A stretch of DNA of 64,000 nt, from positions 8,135,964-8,199,963 of the forward strand of contig OY741280.1 of assembly GCA_963514095.1 (NCBI GenBank). The letters are read 5' to 3'. Shown here one piece after another: positions 1 to 12,570 of the stretch. Position 1 is the stretch's first letter. Each line of letters starts with the position of its first letter. The stretch is from Eutrigla gurnardus. Taxonomy: Eukaryota; Chordata; Actinopteri; Perciformes; Triglidae. The notes under the pieces were generated by a model. The model did not search any database. It was given only the letters and a program-made list of their open reading frames with translations, and was not told the origin of the DNA. A program made the translations under genes and the position numbers.

Positions 1-1471
1 TGTCTTGAGCTTCCTTTCTTCATATTCTCGTATTTTTGTCGTGAACACAAACGTCAATTGACACTTCGACAAAATCTTAACTGACAAATGAAATACTCCG
101 ACTCACATTTAGGCTGTCACTGTGACTATTTACCGTGAACTCGGTCTAACCCTGTTGATTCAGCTTCGACTGCCTTTTCAACCGCTTTCATCTTTCACAC
201 TACATAGTTCAACTGCTTTCAGTACATATTCATGATGACTCCACTGCATACCAGTACTCAAACTGGAAATTAAAATGCCAACTGCTTCTGGCTCTCACAC
301 TTCAACATACGCTGCAAACCCTTTCAGTGCCTCAACTTCATTTAACTGCCGCGTGTCATTTTATTCAGCATCCCAGATGCAGGCCATTTCAGGTATCTTA
401 ACCTGTTTACAGTCGGGTTTTCAGCATTTGCGAGCACCCTTCAATATCCATTTTGCTTTCCTTCTCTGGCTCCTCTAATGACCTCTGTGTCGGCCCCATT
501 TGTACCACGCAGATAAAAGGACACTTTCATGAGCACAGAACCATATTGGATCATTTTCAGATGTCTTTCAACAGTCATTTTGAGTTCATTTACACTTCTC
601 AATGAACATATTGCTTTAAAGCCACTGCAGCATTTTCAACAGTGCTTTGAATTTCACCAAAGAACACCAGCTGTTTCAGATGTCCTCTCACTAGACCCAA
701 TTGCAGCTGAATAAGCATGGCGATACTGGTTTTTCCACGTCTCACTTTATCTGACGCAGTGGAGTTTTGCCAATCAGAAGTGCAGATTTCCGCAGGAGGA
801 GGAGGAGGGAGGGGTGCGAATGAATCAGAGCAAAGTGTAGGGGTCATATGAAGGTCACGGATGATGTCGCGGCCGAGCGAGTCTGTTCGAGTGAAGTCAT
901 CAAAGCCTCATTATTCCTTTCACACAGGTCGGCTCGGGCAAATTAGCTTCACCACTCAAGTGTGTGTCACAGTCTAATTTGTGCCAGTGTCTAATAGGAG
1001 TGCGAACCAAGCTTTTATGTTCATGTGCGCTTGCTTATGGTGAGTGTGTGTACAATTACAGAAATATACACTACAATGCAAATTGAGTTTAAAATTCAGC
1101 CGTTAAAAGAAACCAACATCACTTGTGGTCAGATGCTGTTCACGGAAGAAGACACGCCATCAAACAGCCCCCATTACAAGGACGAGTATCATCGGAAGAG
1201 GCAGAACAAGACCGAGAGGAAGACCTGCTGTCACTCTTTACAGTCAAACTTCATTTAAGTGATTTGTAAATAAAAAAACAAAAAAAAACAACTGCCGAGT
1301 CGTCGTGGACTGACTGCCTCCTCCTTCATTTGCATATTCCTGTATGCATGACGCACATAGGGTTGTGTGGCTAATTACAGTATAACAAGCATCAAAATTG
1401 AATGCTCGTGTATCCCTTCTGTTTGTGGAGCCCGTCTTGATCTAAGTAGTCATTTGCAGTGCGAGCGTGCA

Positions 1472-1473
<2 letters not shown>

Positions 1474-1517
<44 letters not shown>
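1474..1517. repeat. (TG)n microsatellite
   Basis: Pure TG dinucleotide run of about 44 bp that ends in a short GCGC stretch. Confidence 0.98.
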
Positions 1518-1521
<4 letters not shown>

Positions 1522-2072
1522 TCAAACTTTATTTGCATGTTTCGTAAGAACAAATGAGCCGGTGACCTTTAAGTGAGGACGGGAGGAGAAAATCAGAGAT
1601 TCGCGCACACGTAGGAGAACCACACACCGAGTGTCATATTGGGTTAATGCATTGCTTCTGCAGACTGCGGATTCACCTTATCATCGGAGCATGTAAAACC
1701 CTCCATCACATGGAGCTTTGCTAAAGGCCAGCACTGTCACAGCTGCTTTGAGAGTCTCCAGGTAACTGTAGCGCATATACTCGCCGCATACGCACACACA
1801 CCCACATAACCTGTATGGACATTCATTCCAGAGGCATGGAAACAAAAACAAAAATAAAACACCCGGTGCATCTTTCTCACGCACCAGACGGAGATCTGAT
1901 GATCAATATGTTTGTTCATGCATGTGTGGAAGATAGAGGCAATAATACATGCAACAAACAACCCTTTTGTCTGCGTATACATGTTCTCTCATGTAAAACA
2001 CAATTGCAGCAAAGCCCATTTGGAACGCCTGGATCCATTGTATTCATCTTATACCAATTAGCAGGTGGGGGA

Positions 2073-2091
2073 GGGGGGGGGGGGGGGGGGG
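2073..2091. repeat. Poly(G) run, 19 G
   Basis: Nineteen uninterrupted G, preceded by a further GGGGG block and one A. Such tracts can form G-quadruplexes and are prone to length error in sequencing. Confidence 0.95.
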
Positions 2092-2441
2092 CTGCAATGA
2101 CTAGCATTCCACTGTAGATGTCAAACAGACCTACATGCAGACCCACAGAGAGAAAGTGAGAGACATCTAGACACTAATTAGGGGATGGGAGCAAAGCGGC
2201 GCTAAGAGTTTTGACAATGAGGAATGTCGTAATTCTGAATCTCCCTTTCTCCCTCCTCTTCCGTGTCGTCCCTCTCGGTAATTGGCTGTCACGCTTGTGA
2301 GCGTCTTGATGTGTGTGCATGTGGTGATTGGCGACATTATAGTGACGAGGTCTGCGGTTGCCCCCGACGATGGGCGGCCGCATCATTAGAGGAAGGTGAT
2401 TATATGCCGTGTGATGATGCTGACAATATTGGTGACCCACG

Positions 2442-2462
2442 CACACACACACACACACACAC
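2442..2462. repeat. (CA)n microsatellite
   Basis: Short pure CA run of about 21 bp. Confidence 0.95.
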
Positions 2463-3909
2463 TATATTCTATTACCTGGCTTTTACCACTCACAATACAC
2501 CACACAACAAGTCGGGCAAAGTGCCAAGCAAGTGGGAAGAATTCCACCTAAGTGACGATGTTTTGTGTCCTGTTTAGATGTTCCTGTATTTATGTCTGTC
2601 TGTTGAACTGTGAATGTTTAGAAGACAGAAATTAAAGAGAAAGTTACCGAGATTTCACGCAGAGTCACCGTGAAAGGAACATGGAACAAAAGAAGAAAAA
2701 AAAGCAAAGTGAGAAGAGAGATGGCTCATTTTCTCTCCTACTGAGATTCATCTACGGGCTGTGGAATTGTGCAACGCCATCTTTAGTGGTTGGCTTGTAG
2801 CCCTTAAGCAATACAGGGATTAGCGTAGAATTTGTTCTGTGAAGCTCCTGCTGTACTATGTGGCCGTGGTCTAGAGGAATCTATCTCGATGCATTAAGGC
2901 CCGGGGGAAAGCTCTGGTAGGAGAGACGAAGACATGAGGGTGTTCGGTACAAACATTTCCTACAGCATTCTGCTATTAAGTCATGGTGTAAAATCTCTTC
3001 TGGGATTTGCAGAATGTCAAAGGATCACTGGATATTAAAGCCTGGCTGTACCTTTACGTTACCTGGCAATTTGGGAAAGCAACAAGACGTGCTTAAAGTA
3101 TTCCATTATACTTGCAAGGGAGGATTTGTTGATTGGCTAAATAATCAACATTCTCACCGTCAAATAACAAAATACAATGTCTAATCAATTGCTGCTATTG
3201 CAGAGGGTGACTGAGAGCATTTTTCTGTACGACACTGCTGGATGTTAGATCTGATTCCAGTAGTTATGGCAGAAATCTCTCTCTCTAAAAACCATTTGTG
3301 GTGGTGGGAGGGGTTGCTAGGTAGCTGTTACCATGTGGAATGCAGCTTGGTTTACAATGCAAATAAAGGAGTTTTAATTCATCCTAAACTCACAGTTTGC
3401 ATTCAGCTTAAATCAACCTTGTTCCTATTCACGTTTTCAGCCATATTTTGTAGTTGAGGAACTCGTGGATATTGTCCTTTAGGCTCCGCCTTGCTTAATG
3501 GTACTTTTATGTCAAGTATGTGTCATGTTAATGATTGTTAAGCCAACATGTAATTTCCTTGCAGCCTTACATGAGCAGGAACCTGGAGGAAGGAGAAATC
3601 ATACCCCCATTATGCAGTCAGAGGAGCACATGGACAATTTTAAACAATATATGCTGCCTGCTTGACAGGTTTCCCAGACTTAATGTTGATAGTGCTGCCA
3701 AGCTATCAGAAGTGATCACTACACTGGATTGATTATTTTCTTCCACCCATTGCCATACTAACAATATTCCAGTTGATTCAGCTGTGTATACTTAAAGATG
3801 GTGTGATATTGTATTTTTCACAGCTATGATGAATGCAGCACCTTATGTCAAGCCTCCGGTCCTTTTGACCCACCTGTATATATGAATAGCTTGTGTAGTC
3901 TTGTACTAT

Positions 3910-3925
3910 CCCCCCCCCCCCCCCC
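3910..3925. repeat. Poly(C) run, 16 C
   Basis: Uninterrupted C homopolymer, lying about 100 bp from the decayed LINE fragment. Confidence 0.95.
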
Positions 3926-4019
3926 GTGACCAGTTTAGGTTTCTTTTTTAATTTTATCTGTACACCTGTAACAATGGATGGGATAATTAATATTCATGGA
4001 TGTATTATTCTAAAATTCT

Positions 4020-4715
4020 AAACAGTGGGGCTTAGTTTCAGATTACCTGGGCCTACATATTGCGCCTTAGCATTCCCTATCCATCTAAAACTAGAAAACC
4101 TAAATTCATTTTTGGAGGGTGTTGTAGCGTGTTACCCAATATAGCAATGTGAGCTTTACTCCTACGAATTCATAGGTATTTCTCCCATTTCAACTTGCAT
4201 CGCAGATGCAGGTGATGACTTGTCAAAACCGAGCTTTTTAAGGTCGGGTTCAGCCGCAGACATATAAACTGTGCATCTATTATCTAGAGCTGCTCTCATA
4301 AGAGCCTAATGGATATTTAATAATAAGATGTCCTCCTTGCTCCCCAATCTTGCCCTGACAGACATCTGAGTAAACCATCGATCTTTTTTGCACTTGTTTG
4401 GGATTCTGTCAATATCTTGAGGCCTGGTAAGTTTTCAGTAAACAGAACTCTGAGAAACCTAAGCACCGTAATCTGTTCCAGTGCTTGCTCATATAACTTA
4501 GTGGGCACTGATTTATGGTGTTTTTCAATTGACAGTTTAATCCCCTGATTGTATGCCCATTTTTCTTTCATTTTCCACTGAATACCAATAGTACTAACTT
4601 CTATTGTCCTCCTAGCCAAGCAGTCACACACCCAGTTGTAAATGTTCCTACTCACCCCTATTAAGTTTGATAAGGAATCCCTCTTTTCCATACTGTGGCA
4701 GATTACAGACATGCA
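4020..4715 (-). mobile_element. Decayed LINE reverse-transcriptase fragment
   Basis: Read on the minus strand this segment keeps pieces of the C-terminal half of a non-LTR retrotransposon reverse transcriptase of the kind common in fish. Visible in order are IYNWVCDCLARRTIEV (about 4650-4600), KWAYNQGIKLSIEK (about 4550), a FLRVLF block, LRCLSGQDWGA (about 4340), YMSAAEPDLKKLG (about 4260-4225) and MQVEMGEIP (about 4185). After that come in-frame stops. Between the GRTI-like block and KWAYN, the stretch that should carry the catalytic Asp-Asp box is missing, so a deletion has removed it. Pieces lie in more than one frame. There is no 5' half and no endonuclease. Family placement (Jockey/I-like) is from memory; identity as a LINE remnant is fairly sure. 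Confidence 0.75.
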
Positions 4716-4790
4716 GGTCTATAGCACCGACTAACAAACCTCAATGTAGCTGAGTTTATTTGCTCCAAACAGTGGATGTAACTGTAATCA

Positions 4791-4815
4791 GAGAGAGAGA
4801 GAGAGAGAGAGAGAG
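4791..4815. repeat. (GA)n microsatellite
   Basis: Pure GA run of about 25 bp. Confidence 0.97.
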
Positions 4816-5000
4816 CAGTGGTGGGTGAGCTAGCTAGAGAGTGAGATGCGTTAACGAGAATAAAGCAGTAAATCAGAGAAATAAAATTGTTTTCGGATTG
4901 TTTCACAGCAGCAAGAAATAAACACATCTACGCAATTATTTGGAATCAACGCAGCCAAAGCGCAGCCTTCATCCTGTCAACTTGACTCCGCTGTGGCCTC

Positions 5001-5013
5001 TGTGTGTGTGTGA

Positions 5014-5072
<59 letters not shown>
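5001..5072. repeat. (TG)n microsatellite, interrupted
   Basis: TG array with single A interruptions (TGAG and TATG variants). Three overlapping Cys-Val-rich frames come purely from it. Confidence 0.97.
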
Positions 5073-5073
<1 letters not shown>

Positions 5074-8000
5074 TCGCGTGGCTCAACCTCACACTCAGTC
5101 AAACAGACACACAGTCGACCTGCAGCTCTTTATACATCCATGACACAGACGGAGAACAGAGGGGAGAGACGGAGACAGCGATGCAACCTGGTCACTACGT
5201 TTTGATTAAGTCCTGACATCACCTGCACTCTGTTATCAGGGTCACACGAAGGGTCCTTGTTGACACCCCACAATGTCCCAAATACAGCAAAATAATACGA
5301 AGAAAGAAGACTCAGGCAGAGGGCCAGTAGTGGGTCAGAAGTGATGATTGATGACTTTTATATACATTTGTTTTGTGTTGTTTCTTTTAGGAAAAATGCT
5401 GCATAGTACACCTTTAATTTGCTATATCACTGACCACATGGCTCATTTTACATTCTATGCATTATGTCTGCTTGTGCATGTGACTACAGCCTGAGCAAAT
5501 TAACCCCTTTATTTGTTTTTTATTCCCATGAATTCCCATTCATTTCCAAGAAAAGTGTCCACTCATTGGTATTTTGCAACCCTTCTCACTTTACATAAAG
5601 TCACGTGAGGTCTACCTCTAAAAGAAGGCGAGGATGCGTGTTGGATTCAAACAGTCGGATGAAACAACGGAAAGACAATCACATCATGTCAGTGGCAAGT
5701 GTTCTATTGAAGCTTTATACAGGTGACTGCTCATGACCACTCATGCGGAACTGATATTTATGTCACGACGAGAATGTGAAGCCAGCCGGCGACTGTTCTA
5801 TCCGCTCAGCTTTTCCTCTCGGACCGCGAGCAGGTTGTGGGAATACGAGTCAGTCTGATGTGCAGCGGAACTAGCAGGGTGCTAAAAATGTGAACAACTG
5901 TTTTGGCACTCTGGTCTCTTCCTGCAATACTGTTCCTCATTATCTTCCCCGCGTTAATCCTGAGATCTGCTCATTAAACGGAGCCCGAACATCCGCACAC
6001 TGTCAGCAACTCTACGGGAACAAAGTGCCATCACGCGGCGAATTGTTCACACACACAAAGACATGCAAAGGAACACACACACACCACTCCCTATGTGTCA
6101 CATGACGGAGCCATGTCTGCTTCAATTTTTCATATCTGACAGTCTTCATGAATATATTGAAGGCCATGATTTTCACAGTTGCATACGTTGGCCTGGCAAG
6201 CTTGTGTGTGTGTTTATGTGGCTGAGTATGTGTGCCCACGTCATGAGAGGCTGTTTTTTGTGGGGGGTCGGAATCTGTTTTGGGATATGAATGATCAATT
6301 ACCCAAAACATATACAAATACAATATGTATGTTTGGCCAGAGGAAGCTGTCAGACCAGATCTCTGTCCATGCCTGTTGCTGCTTATTTGAAATTCATGCA
6401 TTTTCTCATTTCACTGCCCAAACGTCTTCGAAACAGTTCACAACCCCAAAAAAAGATGATGTATGCCTTAAATTACATACTGTAAAACCATTTCACACAA
6501 GATGCAGCCTTGCATAACATTACTGTGGCTTTGCTTTGCTGCCCATCCCTGCACGCTCCCTTCTAGTCCACTCGGAGCACTCAGTGACATCCATATTGCA
6601 TGAGAATATTTCAGGCTGTAAGTCACACAAACATGCGGGACGAGCAATCGCACAACCTCTCCCAAAAACACAGGGAGATGCAGATCTAGACCGCACACGC
6701 AGAACGCGTGCACGCACTCAGCAACGCTCATTATGAAGTATGAGTTCACCAGTTCAGGCCTTCGGAGCCTGCAGCCCAGATAGCACCTCTTCTTCTTGTC
6801 GTTTTTATTAATTCATCGAATGGGAGCGCCGCACTGCAAGCCTCACAAACCATCATTTACCATGCGCTGCGCTAACAGCTTGAGCGTATCTCACATAGAG
6901 TATGGCTACATTTCCCCCTCTGTCCCTTTACATGACGACAAAGAGTTATTTTTTGATCCGGTGAAGAGAGGCGGACACAGTCGGGGAGAAAAATTCCCCC
7001 GAATTCAACGTGCTTCTGATGTTCATCAGTTAGCAAGATGGAGCTTTAATGTCGGAGAGAGAGTTATTGCCGGTTGGGGGAGAGAAAAGACCCGAGTGGA
7101 TTAAAAAAAACAAAAAAAAACAGCATGGAGCATATTACACAGTTTCTCAGAGTACATATTTGACTATGAAACTCCTCCACTTTTTCTGTCCTTCCACACC
7201 AATCTCTTCTCCATCGGCTTATTTTTTGCTGAATTTCTCTCCTCTCATGCCCTGAGGTTGTGGGCAGAGTGCCAGCAGAGAGAGTGTGTTTGTGGAACCC
7301 GATGGAGAGTGTGTAAACTTGACCCTTAACCCACCCTCGAGAGCTCCAGACCATCAAACATGCGTATGGCAGCTGGAGCAGCTATATGTTTTCTTTTCCA
7401 TACAGTGAATGCTGGACCGGGTCCCTTCCTGCTTCCATTCATTTGAATGCATCTAGAAGATAAAGTACAGAATGTGTATGCGCCATCCCTCCAATGAATG
7501 CCCTCTAAATCTACAATCACAAAAGCTAATCCCAGAGGCGGAAGTTTTTTATTCTTCTTGCAGATTGTGACCCCTCTGCTCCTGCCCACCTGTCTGATTT
7601 ATCCTGATTTCTTTTCCTTTTAGCTTAACGTCAGCCATTTCCTTTCTTTCAAGCTGAGATGGGTTTATCCAAAAGAGCAAGATCGTGATGAAATGTCAGC
7701 CTCACATTTAGTCAACACGCAGTGAAGTTCCAGTTTGTCCACCTGGAGAAGCATTAGACAATGGGAGCGAGTCAAAAGCGAGAACAAATCCTAAAGTGCC
7801 ATCCAAAGTCCTCGCTCGGTGTGCGGCTTCACGGTGTTTCAAAAGGGATTGTTGTCATTCAGCCAGGATGCGTTTGCTGGCAGCTGTTGGTGCTGTCAAA
7901 CACTGTGAACTGTAATCCAATGATCCAGACCTCATCTTGAGGATGCCTGGCTGCCACTTGAAGGTGTTTCTTTATAAGCCTGGACACATTCCCATCATAA

Positions 8001-8639
8001 TGGGCTCTCATGAAGTGAAATACACCCCCAAATAATGGATCTTGCACTTGCCTATTGTATTGGGATCTTTTTTCTTTTTCACCACCTCCTCTATCAGTCC
8101 AAATAGTTTATAGCTGTGCCATCAAAAGCCCAAAGACTCTGGCTGCAGCCGTAATATAACATCATACAATGCTGGGGCCACAAGAGATACTGGGTTTTTT
8201 TCTTTTAGATTAGAGACTCTCCGTTTTTATTTTTGTCTCGGGTGGATGAATTCTCGCCTCTATAGACCTCAAGCTGAAATAGACATGGCATGTTTAGGGA
8301 AATTGGGTGTACCAAAAAAGTCAATTGCAACACTTGTGTTTTATATCCATTTTGTGTCGAGTATGTTTTGTAAATGTATCCTTTTTTGCTTTAAAGTGTC
8401 ATGCGTGCTTTCATCTGTCAGTCGTGGTAATGGATAAATACGCACTCAACATGATTAAGATCAGATACTTGACGCTATACAAAAGCAGCCACATTGGAAT
8501 CCTAAACTCTTATGTGAAGCACAGGGTCATACTTATAAAGACGCAATGCAATTCAAGAAAATTGCACATTTCTGGCCATGCTGGCGTGACACTAAGGCTG
8601 GCAATGTGTCTAGAGAGAAATATCAAATAATAAATGTTA

Positions 8640-9350
8640 CTTTTGATTGCCATGACATTTTGTACAGGCATTCATGTCTCCCTGAGGATCTATCCCCCTG
8701 ACTTTTCCTCTCGTGCCAGTTTGATTTTTAGTTCCATGCTTCAACAACTATTTGATGGATTGTCATGAAATTCTGTACTGACATTCATGTTCTCTGAAGG
8801 ATGATTTATTATCTCTTTTGTGATTCCTTTACTTTTGATCTAGTGCAAACATTAGGTCAACATCTGCAAAACTAATGACGTTACTATCAACCTCAGCTGT
8901 AATTTGTGTTTAGACTTAATTTAGGATGACCACAACGTCACAGACTGGTTTGCCATCTTGTTTTTTTTAGAAGTAGAAGTGACACTAGAGGGTGGAGCTA
9001 AGTTTACTTGAATATGCAACATTGATCGGAAAAAAACGTATAATTAACTTCCATGAAGTGAAAAAAAGGGTAAAAGTTTGAAGACGAAAACATGGACAAC
9101 TCCCAGAGCAGACAACACCGTGGTAGCGACCTGTCGATCACAAGGTCACCACACACTAAAGCATAGCTTGTTTGTCTCTAAATTGGACCATCATTTACAA
9201 AATTAGTTAGAGTAATTTCTAGCGACCACGCTAAGCTAAGATGCTGACCGTATCTGGTAACCTTCAGCATACTACCTTTGTCACAGTGAGTCGCTTAGCA
9301 TGCTGACATTTGGATTCAGCCTCACAGAGCCTAGCTGAAGACTCCCAGTC
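8640..9350 (+). repeat. Dispersed teleost repeat, family A, copy 1
   Basis: The first part has two related units of roughly 110 bp, each with a CATGAAATTNTGTAC-like start, an ATTCATGT core and an ACTTTTNNTCTNGTGC end. Then come a CCTCAGCTGTAATTTGTGTTTA block (to about 8915) and, after a foreign segment, a block with TTAGCATGCTGACATT and GCCTCACAGAGCC (about 9220-9345). The same ordered modules occur in reverse complement at about 47,170-47,720 and partly at 40,405-40,560. I recognise the pattern as a very common percomorph interspersed repeat but cannot give its database name. Boundaries are approximate. Confidence 0.75.
8917..9215. repeat. Second repeat nested inside family A copy
   Basis: This segment interrupts the module order of copy 1: the module before it ends near 8915 and the next expected module resumes near 9220. 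It contains a GTGACACTAGAGGGTGGAGC stretch and a GCGACCTGTCGATCACAAGG stretch, both typical of another abundant fish repeat family as I remember it. This suggests insertion of a younger element into an older one. End points are estimates and I did not identify target-site duplications. Confidence 0.5.
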
Positions 9351-9881
9351 TTGTTTATGTAGAAAAAAGTCTCTGCAATACTGCCAAGTTCTCAAGACAA
9401 CTGGACCGATATCTATAACAGATGATGAGAATAGATTATGCTCTACAGCAAAGGAGTCCCAATGAAGACTAAAGTGACCCACAGTAAATGGGCACGTCGG
9501 TCATGTACAGAGACAAAGCAGGCGAGCAGGAAAAGGTATTATGGATAGGCCTAGATATTTAAATAAATACATCCTTGCAAGATGAATAACTGACATTTTC
9601 AGACCACGTGTGGCCGCCCGGAGATGTGGCCTCATAGCACAGAGGATCAGATCCCAAAAGTCCCATTGAAATGATAAGTGGAACTAACATTCTCATGAAA
9701 CTAAGAGGTTCATACAGCCATGCATGGATGGTTACAGTCTCACACACACACTTATGTCCAGTGACATACTCATAGTCCCTAATTAGCACCGATACTTTGT
9801 TGTAAAGGGCAAAGCTGTCTGCTGGCTTTTGGGCATGACACTCCTGTGATAACCTCAGAGTCATCAGGAGGATGAAGGTTG

Positions 9882-9935
9882 ACACACACACACACACACA
9901 CACACAGTAAGGGGGGGGGGGGGGGGGGGGGGGGG
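9882..9935. repeat. Compound (AC)n plus poly(G) tract, 25 G
   Basis: An AC run at 9882-9906 is followed, after a four-base spacer, by 25 uninterrupted G at 9911-9935. Confidence 0.95.
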
Positions 9936-10493
9936 TGTTCACACTATAGTGTGTGAGTCATCACTGTGAGGGGCTTCGAATGTGTTGGTCGATACGTAGC
10001 AAGCTGGATTCAGTACTTGCAGTATATCCCATCACACTTTTTCTCCCTTTATCAATCCCTCTCATTCTCTCCCTCTCAGGCTGTGGATGCAGAAACCCGC
10101 GGTGGCTCTCACCTAAGCCGAACTCTCAGAGAAAAGAAGAGGGAGGGGGAAAAAAAGGAGATATGAAGCAATCGATGGCAATTGTGTTTAGAGTGTCTAT
10201 AGTGGTGTAAAGAGAGAATGGCAGGGCATGTAATAGAGACAGAGAGAGGCAGTTAGGTGGCGCATGTACGTGAGGAGGCACAGACGGCCGAGTCAGACCA
10301 AATTGACTGCGCGGCAGTGCGACGTTGAGGGATTTTAAATGAGAAAAGAAACCGGGCGAAATTGATTTCGGATCGGGATCCGAGTTGACATTCGGCTGCG
10401 ACCGTGGACTCGTGCAATCAGAGATATTATCACATTGGAAATGATGCATCTCTGCTTAAGTAATGGGTCGAGAGGTGTCTTATACAGTTGACT

Positions 10494-10519
10494 CACACAC
10501 ACACACACACACACACACA
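10494..10519. repeat. (CA)n microsatellite
   Basis: Pure CA run followed by a short GAGA stretch. Confidence 0.95.
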
Positions 10520-10718
10520 GAGAGAATCACACTCAAATCCATCAAGGTACCAGTGGAGCGTATACAGTAGGTGAGTTGAACGCTGCGATGGGCTTGAAGC
10601 TCATTGAACCGCGAGCCCTCCACTCTCTCTGTCTCGTGTCGGAACAGATGGCAACACTGCCAAGCCTCGCACTCATCTATCATTCACCATTCATTTAGCC
10701 AGGTTGCACATAGCTCCG

Positions 10719-10742
10719 TGTGTGTGTGTGTGTGTGTGTGTG
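10719..10742. repeat. (TG)n microsatellite
   Basis: Pure TG run of about 24 bp. Confidence 0.95.
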
Positions 10743-12523
10743 GTTGTCCACAGTGTACTTTTTAGGTGAAGCGACACCGTGGAGATTGGCTGTCAAGCGG
10801 GCCCGCACGCCGAAGCTCAGCTGCAGGATTTCAGGTCAGCGATGTTTTCTGTTTGAGTTGCCCCCACAAACACGGGACTATAAATACGCATGGCTAAATA
10901 AGTCCACCTGACAGAAGTCAAAAAGGAGAATATCCAACACGTTGAGGATAAAATGGAAAAGAAACAGTGTTGGTAAAACATATCATGGGATGGCGGATGT
11001 CATGTGTCAACTGTGATTGCTCTGGGAAAAGCGAAGGCGGCGCAGTGTTGGTGATGCCTGTCAAGACCCTCCAGTTTTCTCTCTATTTTCTCTTCCCTTC
11101 TGAAGCACTGGAGGAGAGGAAGTGCAGATGTGTAGTTAGTATTTCAACTCATCATCTCTCTCCATCTCTCTCTCCCTCCTTGTAGAGATTTCTGTGAGAA
11201 CGGAGCACCTTGGGCAAAATCGCTGAAACCATCTGCTCTGCCCACTCTGCCTCTCCATTCGGCTTTTTGCTTGGTTTTCTCCAGTTTTTTTTTCTCTTTG
11301 GTCTTCACTCCCTTTTCGTTTCATTTTCCCCTTCGTTTCCTCTTCCCTTTTTTAATGCTGTTCATGTTAATTGTGCTTTGTTTAGTTTGTCCAGGGTAGC
11401 TGAACTCCGAAATTCAAAGCACAGTCATGAATTTTTATGCTCATCGTCGCTAAATTAGGTTGTCTCAACATTGCCCGCAATTAAAATGCTTAAGCTCTGT
11501 GTTATTTCGTGATTTCAATTAACAAATAGCTGCAGCTCGGGAGCATAACTGCTTGTTTTGACCAAGGAGCTTTTTATGCATTTCAGGCATGGTAGATGCA
11601 TCTTTTCTTTTTCTTGCAAAACCTGCTGAACATTTTTTTTTTCTCAACCATCTGCCTCTAGGAGCTGAGCATAAACACCTGGCCTCTGACAGCAAACTTT
11701 GTTTATTCTTGTTTAAAAGTCAGCTGAAATGATGACACATGTTACAAGTTTACGTCACATACCTTCTGTCAACCTGAAGAGAACAGCCGGTTAAATGGTA
11801 ATGCCAAAAGGCCTATATGCTACAGACAGTTGTGACAGGAGAGCACAACACATTGGTTGCTTGAAAAGATTTTTAGATGAGCAGAGATAACACGCTGGGA
11901 GTCAGGACAATCTCTCACATTGTAAAAGTCTGGAAACATCCTCCATCATGCTGTCTGTCTTACATATTTCTTTTTTAACATTGTATCTGTCATACACTTT
12001 GTATCTCTTGTAAAACAAAACCAGCAGGGCACACTGTTTGAGTTACTGCAAGACGCGGACTGCTCTCCAGTAATCCGGGCTACACCATTGCTGCTTTCTA
12101 AATGTGATTGAGTCAAATAACCCCGCCGCGTTCATCCCATTCAACCAGTCTATTCATTAGCTAATTAAGATAAACGGCCACTTAGATAATCTGTTCCACG
12201 AAGACCGCTGCACTACCAAAGTCCAGCTCTCTCCCCTCGCATTGAGCTCTTCCTGGGTGAACATCGTCGGGTCACTTTTTCTCCAGGACCAAGTATTTTT
12301 TTTACTGTGCATGTGTCAAAGTTCTAAGGTTTGAATTTGGTTGTGACACGAATAAGTGGTATAATTTATTCATTAAAAAAATGTTGCATACTGGACTATG
12401 AACAGTATCACAGCTTCTGTCAACAAACCGTGATTTTACAATGCTGCAGCGCTGAATTATTCTCTTTAAATTATGCTATTATGGATGCTGTTGGAAGCAT
12501 CCGCATGACGGAGGAGCAGATAT

Positions 12524-12526
<3 letters not shown>

Positions 12527-12568
<42 letters not shown>
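12527..12568. repeat. (TG)n microsatellite
   Basis: Pure TG run of about 42 bp. Confidence 0.97.

Positions 12569-12570
<2 letters not shown>

Larger units (their letters stand above)
1..4010. other. Intergenic or intronic sequence, no gene recognised
   Basis: Apart from the simple repeats listed separately I see no supported gene here. Open frames are short, differ in frame and strand, and several are made of repeat-encoded residues. A splice-acceptor-like site before position 3563 has no matching donor or recognisable protein after it. An octamer-like ATTTGCAT lies near 1329 without other context. Confidence 0.6.
4720..8635. other. Intergenic or intronic sequence, no gene recognised
   Basis: Simple repeats only, listed separately. 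A moderately CpG-rich patch near 5760-5830 and mixed-frame ORFs around 6000-6750 show no domain I can name and overlap each other on both strands, as expected of chance frames. Confidence 0.6.
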
